Assembly: GCA_030267565.1 (NCBI GenBank)
Contig: BRXU01000012.1
Location: forward strand, 2,788,501-2,852,500
Origin: Pleodorina starrii
Lineage: Eukaryota > Chlorophyta > Chlorophyceae > Chlamydomonadales > Volvocaceae
DNA: 64,000 nucleotides
Direction: 5' to 3'
Shown here: one piece after another, positions 1-12,046 of the stretch
Layout: each line of letters begins with the position of its first letter
Numbering within the stretch: position 1 is the stretch's first letter
Position numbers and translations under genes: made by a program
The notes under the pieces: generated by a model
The model's database searches: none
What the model saw: the letters and a program-made list of their open reading frames with translations, nothing else
What the model was told of the DNA's origin: nothing

Positions 1-237
1 GGTGCGCTACAGAAAGGCATTGACCTGCGTTGTTGCGAGCAAATCATTCGCTCTGTGGGATTAACGCGGCACCTTGGGCCGCGGCCTAGGTCCGCGGCTT
101 TGCCGTCCGTCGTCGCCCTTCCACAGAATCAAGCAGGGGCTTGACGTATGTCGCCCGATTTCATGCTTGATTTGTTGCACTGGTCAACTCGTTAGTTTGC
201 CTCCCGTGCAATGCTTTGCCGCGGTCTTTGCCGTCAG

Positions 238-1549
238 GCCAACGGCGGCGCTGCGGGCGCCGCGGCCAACGGTGGCGAGGCTGGCGCGGGGACGGCCGCC
301 GGTGCCGATGCGGCCGCGGGCGCTGCGGGCGCGACGCCGCCGGGGCCCAGCATCGAGCAGCTGATGGAGCGGCAGAAGCTGGAGGAAGCCGCGCTGCCGC
401 TGATGCTGGAGGCCATGTGGGCGGCCAACGTGCTGGACATCCAGACCACGCTCAAGAAGGTAACGCAGGACCCTAGCCATACAAGAAAGAAAACAAAAAG
501 GCACTGCCGAGTGTCGGCGATGCGCCGAGGTGGAGGCGATTGTGGCTTGGTGGGGGCGATTGTGGCAGGGTGGAACGGCACGGCTGTGCGGCGTCAGGGC
601 GGGTGTGGGGATTGCGAGGAAGGGCATAGGCGCGGTTTCGGTCCGCGGTCACGGCGGGGGCTGGTGCTGTTTGGAGCTGGGTGGTAAGGAACCGGTAGGC
701 AAGGGCGGGGATGCATGCCGAGGCGCGTGCGCAGCCGCGCGGGTGATCCTTGGACATATATAGCTTGATAAAACGTCTTCAGCGTCAATTCGTTTGATCT
801 GCATAGTATTGCACTGACGGAACCGCAGTCCAGGCCGCATCTCCACGTCCGGTACCTGCGGACACCGGCGATCGGTGCCGGGCGCGGCGCACGCGTGGAT
901 TTTGCGGCCTGTTGCACGCCTGTGTGCGCGCATGGCACAAGCTACGGCAGTCCTGGCGGCCGTGGGCAGCTGCCAAGACTACAAGGTTTGGCCAGCATTT
1001 TGAAGCGTGGCGGCGATCGTCGTCGCATACGGGTCTGATTGTAGCTTCGTAGGCGCTCACCTCTTCTAATTCCCTCCTCGTCGAATTGTCGGCCTTGCCC
1101 CCTCCTGCCCAGGTCTGCAAGTTCGTGCTCACCGAGGAGGGGTTGCCCAAGCAGGAGCTGCAGGCGCGCGCTAACGCGCTCAAAGTCTTGGGTAAGCCCC
1201 TTAAATCAACCTGACCGTACGGTGTTCTGCATTCTTTCGAAGCCTCGGGATGCCTCTCCTCCGGCCACACGCTGCGTTGCGGTGTGTCGGCCAGTCCCAC
1301 CTTGATGCTGTACCGACCCTGCGTTCCCGCCAACGCCAAAAGTGGTTCCGCCACGCGCTCCGCGCCACGCGCCCCACGCCGCCCGCCCGCTCCTGCGCTG
1401 CCCCAGGCGGCATCTTCATGGAGGCTAAAGCCCCCGAGTCGGCGCAGGCGGACGCGCGCAAGCAGATGGAGGAGGCCATGCATCGTGTAGTCGAGAAGCG
1501 CGCGCAGCAGGAGGGTGGCGGCGCCACGGCCGAGGCAGCCGACGACTGA
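238..1549 (+). CDS. DnaJ protein with C-terminal X domain (3' part)
   Basis: Three spliced exons, 238-459, 1113-1191 and 1407-1549 (stop TGA 1547-1549), give the last 147 residues of a larger protein. An Ala/Gly-rich linker is followed by SIEQLMERQKLEEAALPLML, then EAMWAANVLDIQTTLKK, VCKFVLTEEGLPKQEL and LKVLGGIFMEAKAP. This run matches the DnaJ-X domain of plant J-proteins, which follows an N-terminal J domain that recruits Hsp70. The J domain itself is not visible and should lie left of the window. All junctions have GT donors (460, 1192) and AG acceptors (236-237, 1111-1112, 1405-1406) and keep the frame. The first exon start rests only on the acceptor at 236-237. The tail is acidic, Gln/Ala-rich and unstructured. 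The family call is strong; cellular location and client are unknown. Confidence 0.8.
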
Positions 1550-3805
1550 CCGACTGGGCTGCGTGGATGTGGGCCGCGAGCGGGGCTTGGGCGGGTACTG
1601 CGATGCCGACTTTTGGGGGGGAGAGGGCGCAAATGTGCGCGGGGGAGAGGACGCAGATGTGCGGCGGACAGGTGCAGTCCTGGTGGGTAGTCGCTTGGGC
1701 GATGCTGGAGCGCGCTTTCTGTCGAGTGCCTCGTTGTCTGGGGCTTGCGGTGTCAGTGGCTTGTTCGCACCGAGATCGATGGCCGAGGCCGAAGCGGGCA
1801 GGTCCTGTCGCATGGCAGGGTAGCTGGGAGTGGTGTGGGGAGGTGTTGTGTAGGACGGTGTGGGTGGGAGGGTTTGGGAGGTGACGTGTTTGAGCGCTAC
1901 CGAACAGGTGGTCGGAGATGATGTGATGAGAGGAGCGTGGCGGTGATGGTGGGAGGGCGCAGTGTGTGCGTGTGTTGCTGGAGTGACCCCCCGAGTTTTG
2001 TGTGTCGCGATGGATATCAGGTATAAGTCGCTTTTTTGGGGGTTAGTTTCGTGCGACTCCTATGTGTGCGGTGGGTTGGCCGCATTTTTTGAGTAACGGT
2101 ACTGTGGGGGCCTGCCGCTGTCGTGGCGGCCTATATCCTTCGCGAGCTATAAAAGTGGTCTGGATACAGCAAACAGCTCAAACGGGGGCATCGCGCGGGT
2201 TTTTGGGCCCCACGTAGGTTCACAGAGGTTGGGACGGGCAAGGAGTGTTGGCGCTTGGCAGTGAGAGTAACAGACAAGCTCGTGGCTCGCTTGTAGGTCA
2301 GCGTGTGTCTGGCAAGCGCTCATGCTGGAATGTATCTTGATTATGTGGTATTCGTCCGAAGGACGCCCGGTATTTGTGCGGCATTGCTTCTTGTAGGGAG
2401 GCTGCGACTGCAGGGGTACCTATCGTCGCAGGTCGGGCTCGTGTCCTGGGTCCCAGGCATGCATGACTTGCGTCATTCATCGTGTGACTGTGTGCTCATG
2501 TTCGTGCGGAACGGGAGTCATGCATTTGGTTTAGCGAGGTTTTAGGCATCGTGTGCTGATGAGGCAGCCCCGCTTTTATTCAAACATCGTGTACGCTGCG
2601 TGCAAAGGCTGAAGCGGCGAAAGGATTTTCATTGGCGACGTGTTTGTTTGGCACGGCCAACGCTTTCCATGGCGTACCGTACGATATGGGTAGCTGTCGT
2701 ACTCCTGCAGACAAGGATTACAAGGACGGAGGCCTTGCACGGCCCGCAACAACGTGCTACGTGTTGTTTGAAGTGTCAACATGCCAACAAAACACGCGAC
2801 CTGCCGTCGCTCCTCGAGCGTCCCAATCACACCAACAACCCTGGTCCATGGCCCGCTCCGCCTGCCTCTTTTCACAGCGGCGAGCTAGCGCAACATGCTC
2901 CGGGACTCTCTTCTCCCGTCCGTCCATCTGCCTGTCCATCTGTCCGCGGCGTCAGGGCATTGCCTGCTGCTTCCGTGGCGGTCTCGCCCGACAGCCGCGA
3001 CAGCCAGAAAACCCGCGATACCACTCCATGTCACACCACGGACAACGACCTGGGCCCTGAGGCCCGTAAGTTGTCACAATACCATAGCCACACGTGACAC
3101 TCACATGCATGCGATCACACAGCGTCCCACATGGCAGTAGCTGCATTCCGTTCGCAACCAGCCCCACTCTCCTGCACACCGCGGGCGCGCCCAAGCCCTC
3201 TTCAGGCAAATTGAGGCACAGCGCCCGGGAGAGCAGGAATAACAACCACTGTCGTCATCCTCTCATACACGACATACATGAATGCATGGGCGGCGGGCTG
3301 TTGCCGGGCCCATAATAAAACGCGCCCCCCCAGACACAGGCATGTTCGGTGCACGACTCAGCCCAATGGCATACCGTACTGTACCGTGCCTGTGTGCCGA
3401 CGTCCCTACAAACAATTGGGAGTGCCGACCAAGGCGGCATACAAGACCCCGAATACAAGACCCCGAATAGGTTGCAACCTGCTACACACGTTCCGGCAAA
3501 AGCTCACCCTCCCCCATGGCCCGCATCAAAACCGTGCTCACCACGCCCATCTGCCAGGCCTCTCATCACCAACATAATCACCTCGCGCGCCCTCCCTCCC
3601 TCCCTCCCTCCCTCTCTGACGCAACCCCAACCGCGTCTGCTGTCCCACGCGAGAGATTCCTTGCGATCCTAGCAGCTCACGCACCCACCCCTAACCAACC
3701 CTTCGCCTTCCCACTTTCCCTCCACCTCTCCACCAGCTCCCCTCTGCCTCCCTCTCCCGCTTCCTCTCCCGCTCCTCCGCTCCGCTCCTCCGCTTCCGCC
3801 TCCGC
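1550..3805. other. Convergent intergenic region (3' UTRs)
   Basis: Lies between the DnaJ-X gene (+) and the CemA-like gene (-) and should hold both 3' UTRs. I see no convincing exon. It contains a (CCCT)n run at about 3589-3614 and a short direct repeat of CAAGACCCCGAATA near 3442-3467. No TGTAA poly(A) signal was found on the + strand for the DnaJ-X gene. Confidence 0.5.
2718..2722 (-). promoter_or_regulatory. Possible TGTAA poly(A) signal of the CemA-like gene
   Basis: TTACA on the + strand reads TGTAA on the minus strand, the canonical volvocine poly(A) signal. It is the first one I noticed downstream of the stop at 3806 and would imply a 3' UTR of about 1.1 kb, which is long. Confidence 0.3.
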
Positions 3806-5388
3806 TCAGTGCCGGTCGACCTGCTTGATGGTCACCACCGCACCGGGCGAGATGCGGTTGAGGCCGATGAAGATCCAGTATTTGAACATCACGTCGATCA
3901 CTACGGGCACGACGCCCACAAAGATGACCACGCCCTCCTCACTTGGCTCCACTCCGTAGTGCCCCAGCACTAGCTCGATGAGGCCGTGCCAGCCCTCCTC
4001 CGAGTGGTAGCCCAGCAGCGTGTCCGCCACCAGGATGATGCCCACGGCCTTGGCGATGTCGCTCAGGCCGTAAAAGAGGCGGGCCATGGTGTTGAGCAAC
4101 GCCTCGCGGCCCTTGGTGGGCTGCGACAGGATGCCGGCAAAGGTCAGGAAGGACACCGAGTCGGAGACGGCGTTGATGAGGATGGTCTCGTTGTGGTGGC
4201 GCTCCTCCTCCTGCACCTCCGCCGCGTACTCCGCCAGGTGCTCAAACATCTGCAGCTCGCTCATGGGCGGCAAGCGGCCGATGGCCATGTCCAGACGCAG
4301 CCGGGTCTCCTCCAGGTGAACCGCCTCCGCGCCCTCCACCTTCTGCATGTCCGACAGCTCGAAGGCGTCGGGGTTGTTGCGCAGCGAGAAGTTGAGGATG
4401 GGGTCGGCCAGCGCGCGGCTGATCACAAAGCCGGTGACCAGGGGGATGCCGATGAGGCGCGCCACGTAGCGCACCGCCACCTGCGACTCCTCCTTGTTGA
4501 CCAACGCCTCGCCCGTCAGCATCTGCTCCGAGCGCTCCTGGTCGGGGTCCAGGCCCTCGCGGACCGCGTCCCAGTCCAGCAGCTGCAGGGGCGAGGGGCA
4601 GCGAGCGAGGCGGCGGAACGGGGCGAGGGACAAAAGGAATGAAGAGGAGCACGCGTGGGCGCGAGACAAGCGTAAGCCGTGAGGGCGGAGTGAGAAGGGA
4701 GAGAGGCGGGGAAGGGAAGGTGGGAAGGCAGGTTGGAGCACAGGGATGGGTGTGGGCGGCAGTGGCGGTATGAGCAGTTGCGCGCGTGCCAACCTTCCTG
4801 GATGGTGACAAATGATTGGTGATAGGGCACATGCGGAAGGGCCGGGTTGCTGGGTGCGCGGGGCTGTTCGCGGTGGGGTTCTGCGGTGCCTGTGTGCCAC
4901 ACCGCGTGGGAGCGTCCAGAACGGGGGGAGGGGAGAGGGCCACAAGCAAATCGCACAGGTCCAGCAGTGTGATTGCTCACCGGTGTGATCCACTTGTCGC
5001 GTGGGCCCGAGTTCCGGGTATCCTTGCGGAACTTGCTCACGCCCTCGTCCGCTATGCGCTCCACTTGCGGCGGCGAAAAGCGCACAGACGGGTCCCAGTC
5101 CTCGTACCAGCTCTGCGCCCCCCATTCGCCCACCCCGACGTCGCCACCACTGGTGCTCGGCGGAGGGGCGCCGTTCACACTGCTGTCTGTTGGCAACCCG
5201 AGCCTCCGGCGGACGCGTTGTAATTTGTCAGAAAGGTTGTCCCCATCACCGCTGGGCCCGGAGCCTGAAGAGCCGCTGGCCTGGGAAAGCACGGGAAGCC
5301 GTCGGCAATGGCGCCCTACGCCACCGCATAACCGCAGGCAAAGCCGTGAAGATCGCAAACTTGGAATAGATTGTCTAAACGTTTCCAT
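3806..5388 (-). CDS. CemA/PxcA-like plastid envelope proton-extrusion protein (DLDG1-type)
   Basis: Two exons, 5388-4981 and 4582-3806, separated by a 398 nt intron (donor GTGAGC, acceptor CTGCAG, phase 0), encode 394 aa. Residues 1-45 are rich in Arg, Ser and Leu with few acids, as in a chloroplast transit peptide. Residues 137-394 match the CemA/PxcA family: four hydrophobic segments at roughly 177-198, 268-290, 306-328 and 352-376, and the family-like end FKYWIFIGLNRISPGAVV. CemA is plastid-encoded in plants and green algae; nuclear paralogues of the Arabidopsis DLDG1 type sit in the inner envelope and influence stromal pH and high-light or photoperiod responses. The separate gene, transit peptide and intron favour the nuclear paralogue. 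Transport activity itself is inferred from the family. A continuous reading through the intron is open for some distance but lacks the transit peptide and is not the real protein. Confidence 0.85.
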
Positions 5389-6754
5389 GATGGCATATGT
5401 ACAAGCGACAGAGGATGCCTAGGCCATTCCAGTTGGGATTCCACCGCAAAAGCTTTTCACTACGGCTACCTACTACAGCGCTCAATGCCAAAAGACTGTG
5501 ATCTGTCCCCAAGTCAAACCGAGTTGTCCGCCAAATGATTTTGCTACTCCATATTCTCTTGTCTTGACTACGGCTATTTTGCTGTCATCAAATACAATAC
5601 TTGTTGCAATGGTTGAAACTTACGCCTGCATTTATTTGGAAAGTCGTATCAGAGTAATGTCGCGCTCAGTTGACGGCCCAATCATGTGCCTCTTACAACC
5701 GTCTCTACCACCGGGACGTGCATTCCTCATATGGCAGTAAAGGCACCGCCATTAATGCCGAAGCGTCTCGCAAGCATGCTTTGATGTCCATAACCCCCAC
5801 ATGCGTGCTCAGCGCATTTGCGCACTTGATGTTGAAGCGAACGCACTGTGCATTGAAAACTGGTCAGGATGAGCGCGGCCTCTTCGCACATAACGAGTAA
5901 CCAAAACCATTCAGACTTCAACAATGTCCCAGATCCAGAGTGCTGCAACTGCCACTCGAATTCGCGAAGAGGCGTCTTATCGGAACCATGGGTCTTCCCT
6001 CGCCATAAAGTGCCCGGGAGTATCACGAGCCCAGGTGTCGCACAAGAGCGCTACTGTACCAAGCAAGCCTTTGAATAAGGCTATTTGCACCCACACACGC
6101 GCAAAAACCATGCCGGCCCTTGTCGAGAAAGGGCTTATACGGCAGGGTCCTCGACACGCCCGCTTGTAGTCCCCCGCCGGGGAATACCTATCTGCAGCCG
6201 TGGCCTGTCTCAACGTGCAAAACTTCACGAGTCCGAGCGGCTCCATGCCGTACCACTAGCATACTACTACACTAATCCGTAGAAATCTATGCAAATCCTC
6301 CAATGCATGACCTCCGTGGTGCATTAAGACTTCTCGTTGCCTTCCCTGAAAGACATCCTAAACCCGCCACCCGTCAACCCCTCTTATCGCATTCTTCAAA
6401 CCTCGCCCCTCCTCTCTGTTGCTTCGACAACTCGAAAAGCGCTCGCAACCCGCTCCCTGGTTTCGGGCCCCGCCCTCATGGCAAACCCGCCGCCGACACC
6501 ACCTGCTTTGCTGCAGCAGCTCTAAATACCTAAACGACCGCCCCCCGCGCCACTCGCCATCGTCGCCCAGGACGCGAGTAAGTTGGCGCCCCGCCGGGGC
6601 CCCCTGGAGTCTGCCTCCATTAAATGGACCCACATTCAGGCTCTTTCTTCCCACGTGGCCCCTATCTTCAGGGCGCACAGCCGACGAAAGCCCCCACACA
6701 TAGATAACACACGCAAGCCTCCCCCTTCCCGCTGCCGAAGTTATACGCTCACGC
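5389..6754. other. Spacer: CemA-like promoter and carrier 3' UTR
   Basis: The two minus-strand genes are head to tail here, so this stretch holds the 3' UTR of the succinate/fumarate carrier and the promoter of the CemA-like gene. No exon recognised. GC is lower between about 5460 and 5720. Confidence 0.5.
5693..5697 (-). promoter_or_regulatory. Possible TGTAA poly(A) signal of the succinate/fumarate carrier
   Basis: TTACA on +, i.e. TGTAA on the minus strand, about 1.06 kb after the stop codon of the carrier and 0.3 kb before the CemA-like start codon. Motif match plus position only. Confidence 0.4.
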
Positions 6755-7693
6755 TCACGCCGCCAATTGGCCTGATGCAACCAGCGCCTGTCGCTCAAAG
6801 TATCCAGTGATCTGGTCGCTGACGGCCCACACGATTGCCTGACCCGGCGGGATGCGCAGCAGCCTTGGCAGCAGCCCCTTCCACATCGCCATTACGCCCT
6901 CCTCCGCCGGGATGCGCCAGAGCGCGTCGAAGAAGCCCTTGTAGCGCACGCCCTCGGCCGACGCCTTGGTCTGCGCCATCATGCGCGTCTTGGCGACGTC
7001 AAATGGTCCAGTAGCGATGGGCCCCAGCACTGCGGCCAGGAAGCCCGATGTCATGGACTGCACGGGGGTGAGCATCTTTCCGTCGCCCTCGTGCTTGCCC
7101 CACAGCAGCTTGTCGGCGTTGTTCTTGGCCCAGAAGAGGCACATCTGGTTGGTGCCGTTGCGCATGATGGTGGGTGTGGCGCCGGACCACATGCCGCGGA
7201 TGCCCTCCTCGCGAAGCACCGTGGTGGCGCAGTGGATGGGGCCCTTGTACTTGAAGCTCTCCTTGGCCAGGCCCTTCTGCTGCTGCAGCCGGATCTTGAC
7301 GACCTCGAAGGGGGTAACAATGATGAGCGCCTCGGTGATACCTGCCATGAAGCCAGCGAGCATGCGGCGCCCGTCCGTCAGCTTGCCGTTCTCGTCACGC
7401 AACGCGCTTTGGTAGACGCTGTTGGAGCCCATACGCAGCGCGTACTTGAGCGTGAGGTGCGTTGCAAATGGCGTGAGGCCCTTCCACAGCGCACCGACGC
7501 CCTCCTCGGTGTAGATCTGCCGGCCACAGTCGAGGATGCCCTTGTACTTGCCCATCTTGTCCAGCTGCAGGCGCGTCTTGATGACGTCCATCGGCTGCAG
7601 GCAGCATGCCTCAGCTACGCCTCCGATGGAGCCGGCGAAGCCCTTTATCGCCGGGGAGACGTGGGGATGGCCAGCCTTTTTGTCCTCCGCCAT
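6755..7693 (-). CDS. Mitochondrial succinate/fumarate carrier (SFC type)
   Basis: A single uninterrupted reading frame of 312 codons from ATG (7693) to stop. It is a classic mitochondrial carrier of three ~100-residue repeats, each with the PX[DE]XX[KR] signature: PMDVIKTR (34-41), PFEVVKIR (128-135) and PFDVAKTR (230-237). Stretches such as VAEACCLQPMDVIKTRLQLD, WKGLTPFATHLTLKYALRMG, KYKGPIHCATTVLREE and LLPRLLRIPPGQAIVWAVSD closely resemble plant mSFC1 and yeast Sfc1/Acr1, which exchange succinate for fumarate across the inner membrane and link the glyoxylate cycle to the TCA cycle. Length is that of the family. The gene has no intron, unusual here where other genes carry up to 13. It is divergent from the methyltransferase gene with 526 bp between start codons. 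Transport specificity is inferred from similarity. Confidence 0.93.
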   Translation of the reverse strand: MAEDKKAGHPHVSPAIKGFAGSIGGVAEACCLQPMDVIKTRLQLDKMGKYKGILDCGRQIYTEEGVGALWKGLTPFATHLTLKYALRMGSNSVYQSALRDENGKLTDGRRMLAGFMAGITEALIIVTPFEVVKIRLQQQKGLAKESFKYKGPIHCATTVLREEGIRGMWSGATPTIMRNGTNQMCLFWAKNNADKLLWGKHEGDGKMLTPVQSMTSGFLAAVLGPIATGPFDVAKTRMMAQTKASAEGVRYKGFFDALWRIPAEEGVMAMWKGLLPRLLRIPPGQAIVWAVSDQITGYFERQALVASGQLAA

Positions 7694-8219
7694 TTTTATG
7701 CCGAAACGCCAACAAACTCCGAGCGGCTGAGAGCTGTGATTGATGCAGCCTCAGAGCTAAATAGGCAAGAAACACGTGCTGGCTGTAGAAGTTGCGCCGC
7801 TGCACTTCCGCTGGGAGAGCCGAGTTGCGACCTACAGCGATGCCGTTGGCCGATAACTTCCCGCGTGCTCCGGCGGCGACCCGAGCGCTCTTTTTACTAA
7901 AAACGCACACTAGCAGCCAGAAGCCAACCAAGGTCTCTTATATTTTTAAGGGTTGCGTGCGCTTATAACAGGCGGGTCAGCTGAGCACGTTTTCTATTGC
8001 GTAAGTGTGCGCACCGAAGGCTGCAAGGGCTTGCAGCTTGTCGCTACGGGGGCGCCAGGTAGAGTCTGTGACAACATTCATAAAAGCGACCGCATCAGGT
8101 GCAATGAAATTCGTTGGAAAAGAGCAGAATTCTGGGCCTTATTACCCTCTCATGCAAATCGCTTACTCTGTTACGCAGACGGTGGTCAACCAGAAGCGAG
8201 CGAGTCGGGTAGGGAATGA
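7694..8219. promoter_or_regulatory. Divergent promoter region between carrier and methyltransferase
   Basis: 526 bp between two head-to-head start codons (7693 minus, 8220 plus), so it must carry both promoters and 5' UTRs. An AT-rich stretch (TATATTTTTAAG, about 7939-7950) could serve as a TATA-like element. No exon is apparent. Confidence 0.55.
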
Positions 8220-9232
8220 ATGGCATTTTCAACCCCAGGGCATTGGGAAGAGCACTACGCTGAGGCCAACGGCGAGCACATCGACTGGTGAGAGCAGTGC
8301 ACAGCTTTGCATAACCATAGCTATATCGCTGCCTAGCATATCCGGTACATAATATTTACATGATACTTGAAAGGCGTGTTCCGAATGTTACGATGATTAG
8401 TAGGGTTTGACTGTCCCGTTGAGCGCACTCGCACCTGCTGCCCCGCCCTCACCCTGCGCCAGGCTGTGCCAGTACTCGACGCTTCGTAAGGTAGTCCTTC
8501 ACTACCTCAGGCAGTGGAAGCGGCCCCTTCCAGCAATCCTGTTGCTTGGCACCGGTCTGTCGACCTTTGCGGAGGATTTGTACGACGGGTGGGTATCATT
8601 GGTGCGGCCCATAACCTTGGGAGCCTGCCCTTCAGAGCCAAGTTGGTGCCGCGGCTCTCAGCGGAGGGGGATCGTTAAGCTGAGGGAAAGGCACCTGAAA
8701 CTGAAAGCTCCGGGGGGGATGGGAGTTGAGTTGGCCTGAGCGAAATGGGATGCTGTTTCGGGCACGTCGTACAGGGTCAAGCCGAGATGACGCCATTCCA
8801 AAACTATGTCTGCACCCTGCCCCTCCTTGGACGGCTCTATCTGGTCGTACGGCACGCATCGCAAGCCCCGCCCCGCCCTGGTAGTAAAGCGCGGTCTGAA
8901 CCTTTGGCTGCTTGCTTCGGGGCGCCACGGTTGCCGCAACTAGCTCGCGGGCCTCGAACACAGCGCAATTCGCCGCGCACCGAAGTACCACATGATGTGA
9001 AATCTCCGGAAGCTTACTCCGCACAGCCCCTCCCCCGAAATTGCGCTGCCCCTGTGGTGGACCCAGCCATAGAGTTGGTGGTGTGGGTCTGGGTTCGGCT
9101 TCCCGGGGGCATGGGGTATCTGCACGGCGAGGAGGATATGGATCTGGGTCGTGCCCTGGATCTGGAACTTTGACCAGATCCAAAATGTGGGTCAAGGCGG
9201 TCGCACGTGTAACCCGAGACGTGCGGTGACGC

Positions 9233-9266
<34 letters not shown>

Positions 9267-11203
9267 ATTCGGCCGTCCTTATGCTATCGCTCAGTGTCGT
9301 GCTCCCGGAGCCCCCGTGTGCGTCTGGGCCTTTCGAGCACCTTGTCATGTTACATGCGCGCAACACAGCAACATGACGCGGATGTCTCCAGGGAGGGAAG
9401 CCATAACAAGCCCACTTGTGCAGTCCAGGCCTTCCATACGGCTACAGCCGCCGCATCCGAGCACCGCAAAGACAGCCGGCCGATGGCCGCGCACGGGTCC
9501 GCGGTTTTCGCGCATGTCTCCCCGCTCGCAGCCAAAGCAAGTCACTACAGGCCTTTGCGGCACAGCCTCACACACCCATACGCGACCGTGACTTGATGCA
9601 ACCGGGTAGACGTGTCGAGGCTGTTCCGTGTCAGAACAGCATCTCCCCGGCTTCCTTGCTCCTGTGATCCCCCAGGGGCTATTCGCCCATCACTGTGCTA
9701 GACTTCTCGCCCACCGCCGCCGATGAGCACCGCCGCCGAATCGCGGCGCCGCCGCGCGGCGGCATCACCGTCGTCCAGCGCGACGTGGCGGAGGCTGAGT
9801 GGCCCGAGGTGGACGAGCAGGGCATGCGGTACGGCATCGTGGTGGACAAGGTGCGGTGCGCGTGCCTGTGTGTGCCTTTGGGTGCGACCGTCAACCTGTC
9901 TGTCTGTCTGTCTGAACGTCTGGAAAGGAAAGGAAAGGAGGGACTTTTCGGAGAAGAAGGCGCAGCTCATGGGCAGGGCAAGGCAAAGAACGACAGGACA
10001 CCCGGGGGTGGCGTATTGACGCCTCCGCGAGTTGCTCGACTCGCCCAGATGGGGGTGGGGATGGGGTTGCTGAGCGGCTGGCGGCTTTGTAACTTGTGCC
10101 CGACCGCGGAACGCACCCCCCCCCCCGGTCGCGGGGTCGGAGTCCGCGATCCGCGACCCGGACCCCGTGGTCGCGGGTCCCTGAGCCTTTCCCCCCGAGC
10201 TCGCTCGTTGCTGTCTGGTGATTTAGGGAAGCTGTCTGGTCTGGGTGTGCGTCTCGGCTGCCCTACCTGGTCGCCTCCGGTGCAATGCACTGCCAGCCAG
10301 CTGGACAGCCCGTTGGCTCTACTCTTCACGAGTCTGAAGCCCGCAACCGCACACACAAGCCCCATCCACCCAACCACGCAACCACGTGGACCCTGACCCC
10401 GACTGACCCGCGGGTCACTCGCATCCTCGACCCGCCCACCCGCCCACAGGGCTTGATCGACTGCCTGCTGACCTCCCCCGACGGCATCGACCGCGCGACC
10501 GCCGCCATCACCAACGTGTGGGGGCGCATGAGCACCCCGGGCATCTGGATCTCCGTCTCACACTCGCCGCCCGCCGACCGACGCGACCTGTACAGCATGA
10601 CGGGCGCAGCCACCGCCGGCACCACCAACGTCTACTGGCACAACATCCAGGTAGGTAGCTGGGCAGGAGGGTAGGTAGGTAGGTGAATTGGAGGTAGGAG
10701 GGTAGGTAGGTAGCTGGGCAGGAAGGTAGGTAGGTAGGTGGGCTGTGACTGGCCCGCAGGCCGGCAGGCAGACACATGCGGAAAGTTGGGGCCCACTGCC
10801 GGGCAAAGTGGGCTGTTGCGGGAGGCTTGGCAATGCCGGGCGCCAGGGCCTCAGCTGGCCCCCACTGCCTGGCAGACACACCCTTGCGCTGGCTTCGGCG
10901 TGCCTCCGCCCGTGAGCGTGCTTCCGCCGGTGCCTCCCCCCGACATTACCGCCATTGCGTGCCCGAGTGGCACAGGTCAAACGGGTTTTGTTGCCACCCC
11001 TGGAGTACTCGAGCAAGACTGCCGTACCGGGGCCGGAGAAGCTGGAGGACTACGACGAGGCGGCGGCGGCGAAGGCGGGAGGAGGGGACGTGGAGGGGTC
11101 GGGGTCGGGGACGGGGGAGGGGAAGGGAGGGGCCGCGGGTCGGGGAGGCGGCGATGTGGCCTTCCGGGACGATGTGGCTTACATCTACATCCTCACAAAG
11201 TAG
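8220..11203 (+). CDS. METTL13/EEF1AKMT4-like SAM-dependent methyltransferase
   Basis: Five exons, 8220-8287, 8463-8588, 9676-9850, 10450-10650 and 10976-11203, join in frame to 265 aa. It starts MAFSTPGHWEEHYAEANGE, which aligns with the YWDERY...FDW start of METTL13-type enzymes. Motif I is ILLLGTG (residues 48-54), with Thr where relatives usually have Cys. It is followed by EDLYDGGYSPITVLDFSPTA, where Asp73 should bind the SAM ribose, and by RYGIVVDKGLIDCLLTS, the conserved DKGxLD region. A core strand reads GIWISVSHS. The C-terminus has a Gly/Ser-rich insert and ends DDVAYIYILTK. Relatives methylate lysines or the N-terminus of eEF1A; the substrate here is not shown. Every junction has GT/AG and correct phase, and the ATG lies directly upstream of the family motif. 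The 5' side is divergent from the carrier gene. Confidence 0.85.
9235..9265. repeat. (GT)n microsatellite
   Basis: About 15 uninterrupted GT units inside the 1087 nt second intron of the methyltransferase gene. Confidence 0.9.
10651..10741. repeat. GTAGGTAG-rich tandem repeat
   Basis: Irregular copies of GTAGGTAGCTGGGCAGGA-like units beginning at the donor site of the fourth methyltransferase intron; the repeat itself is a string of potential GTAGGT donors. Confidence 0.75.
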
Positions 11204-12046
11204 GGCGAGGCTGCGACACCGCCGCCGCCGTCGTCCGTCATCGCGTCCACCGCCTTCGCTGGGATGGTTAAGCAGTTGGCATTGCTGCCCCGCAGCGTGA
11301 ACGCATGAGACTGCAGCAGTGTCTCAAGGGCATGATGAGAGAGAGGGCGTGTCGCCGTCTTTCCTCTAGTTAGCCAACTCATTAAATTGGCCGTGATTGG
11401 ACGAGCATGAGCACGAGCAAGCTGCAAGCCAGGAATGAAGGCGAACTCCCAAAGGTGTACTTCTGAATGCATGGGAGGCCGTCCTCAGCAGTCAGCACCG
11501 GATCTGACGACGTCGGGCGTTTGCGCGCATTGCCGACCGCGCCCAAGCGTGCTGCGTGTACGGTAGCAGCAGTTCGACGAGGAAGAAGGGAAGCGACTCC
11601 GCGGCGTTTCGGGGCACGTTCGTGTGTACACACATGTTCATGATTGAACTCGCACGGGTCGTTGGCGGGAAGTTTGATTTCATCGAATGAATACGGACGA
11701 CGGCACGGCTTACGGGCTTAGGTTCGGCATGTACGGCGCGCCAAAGGTATGCGGATGGATCGCGTAACTACTGGGCTGGCAGCGGCTGGCAACGTTTTGT
11801 GCCGAGACTCGGTACTTTTATACTTGCGTGCAAAGGCGCAGAGACGCACATTATGCATTATGGCGGCATCCGGCGATAGGCCCTTGCCTTCGGCGGCGGG
11901 AGATTAACGCTGGCCTGCCTGGCCGGCAGTTTGACAGGTTTGTGTGCAGCATAATCAGAAGGCATTGCGAGCCGCCGGCTGGGCTTCTCTCTGAACCAAC
12001 GCGACAGGGACTCCTCCGGTGGCCGGTCGCTCCAAAGGCTCCAATC

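Noticed and set aside
3806..5125. A continuous 439-codon frame for the CemA-like protein
   Set aside because: It reads through the intron at 4583-4980, whose sequence is Pro/Ser/His junk, and omits the transit peptide exon.
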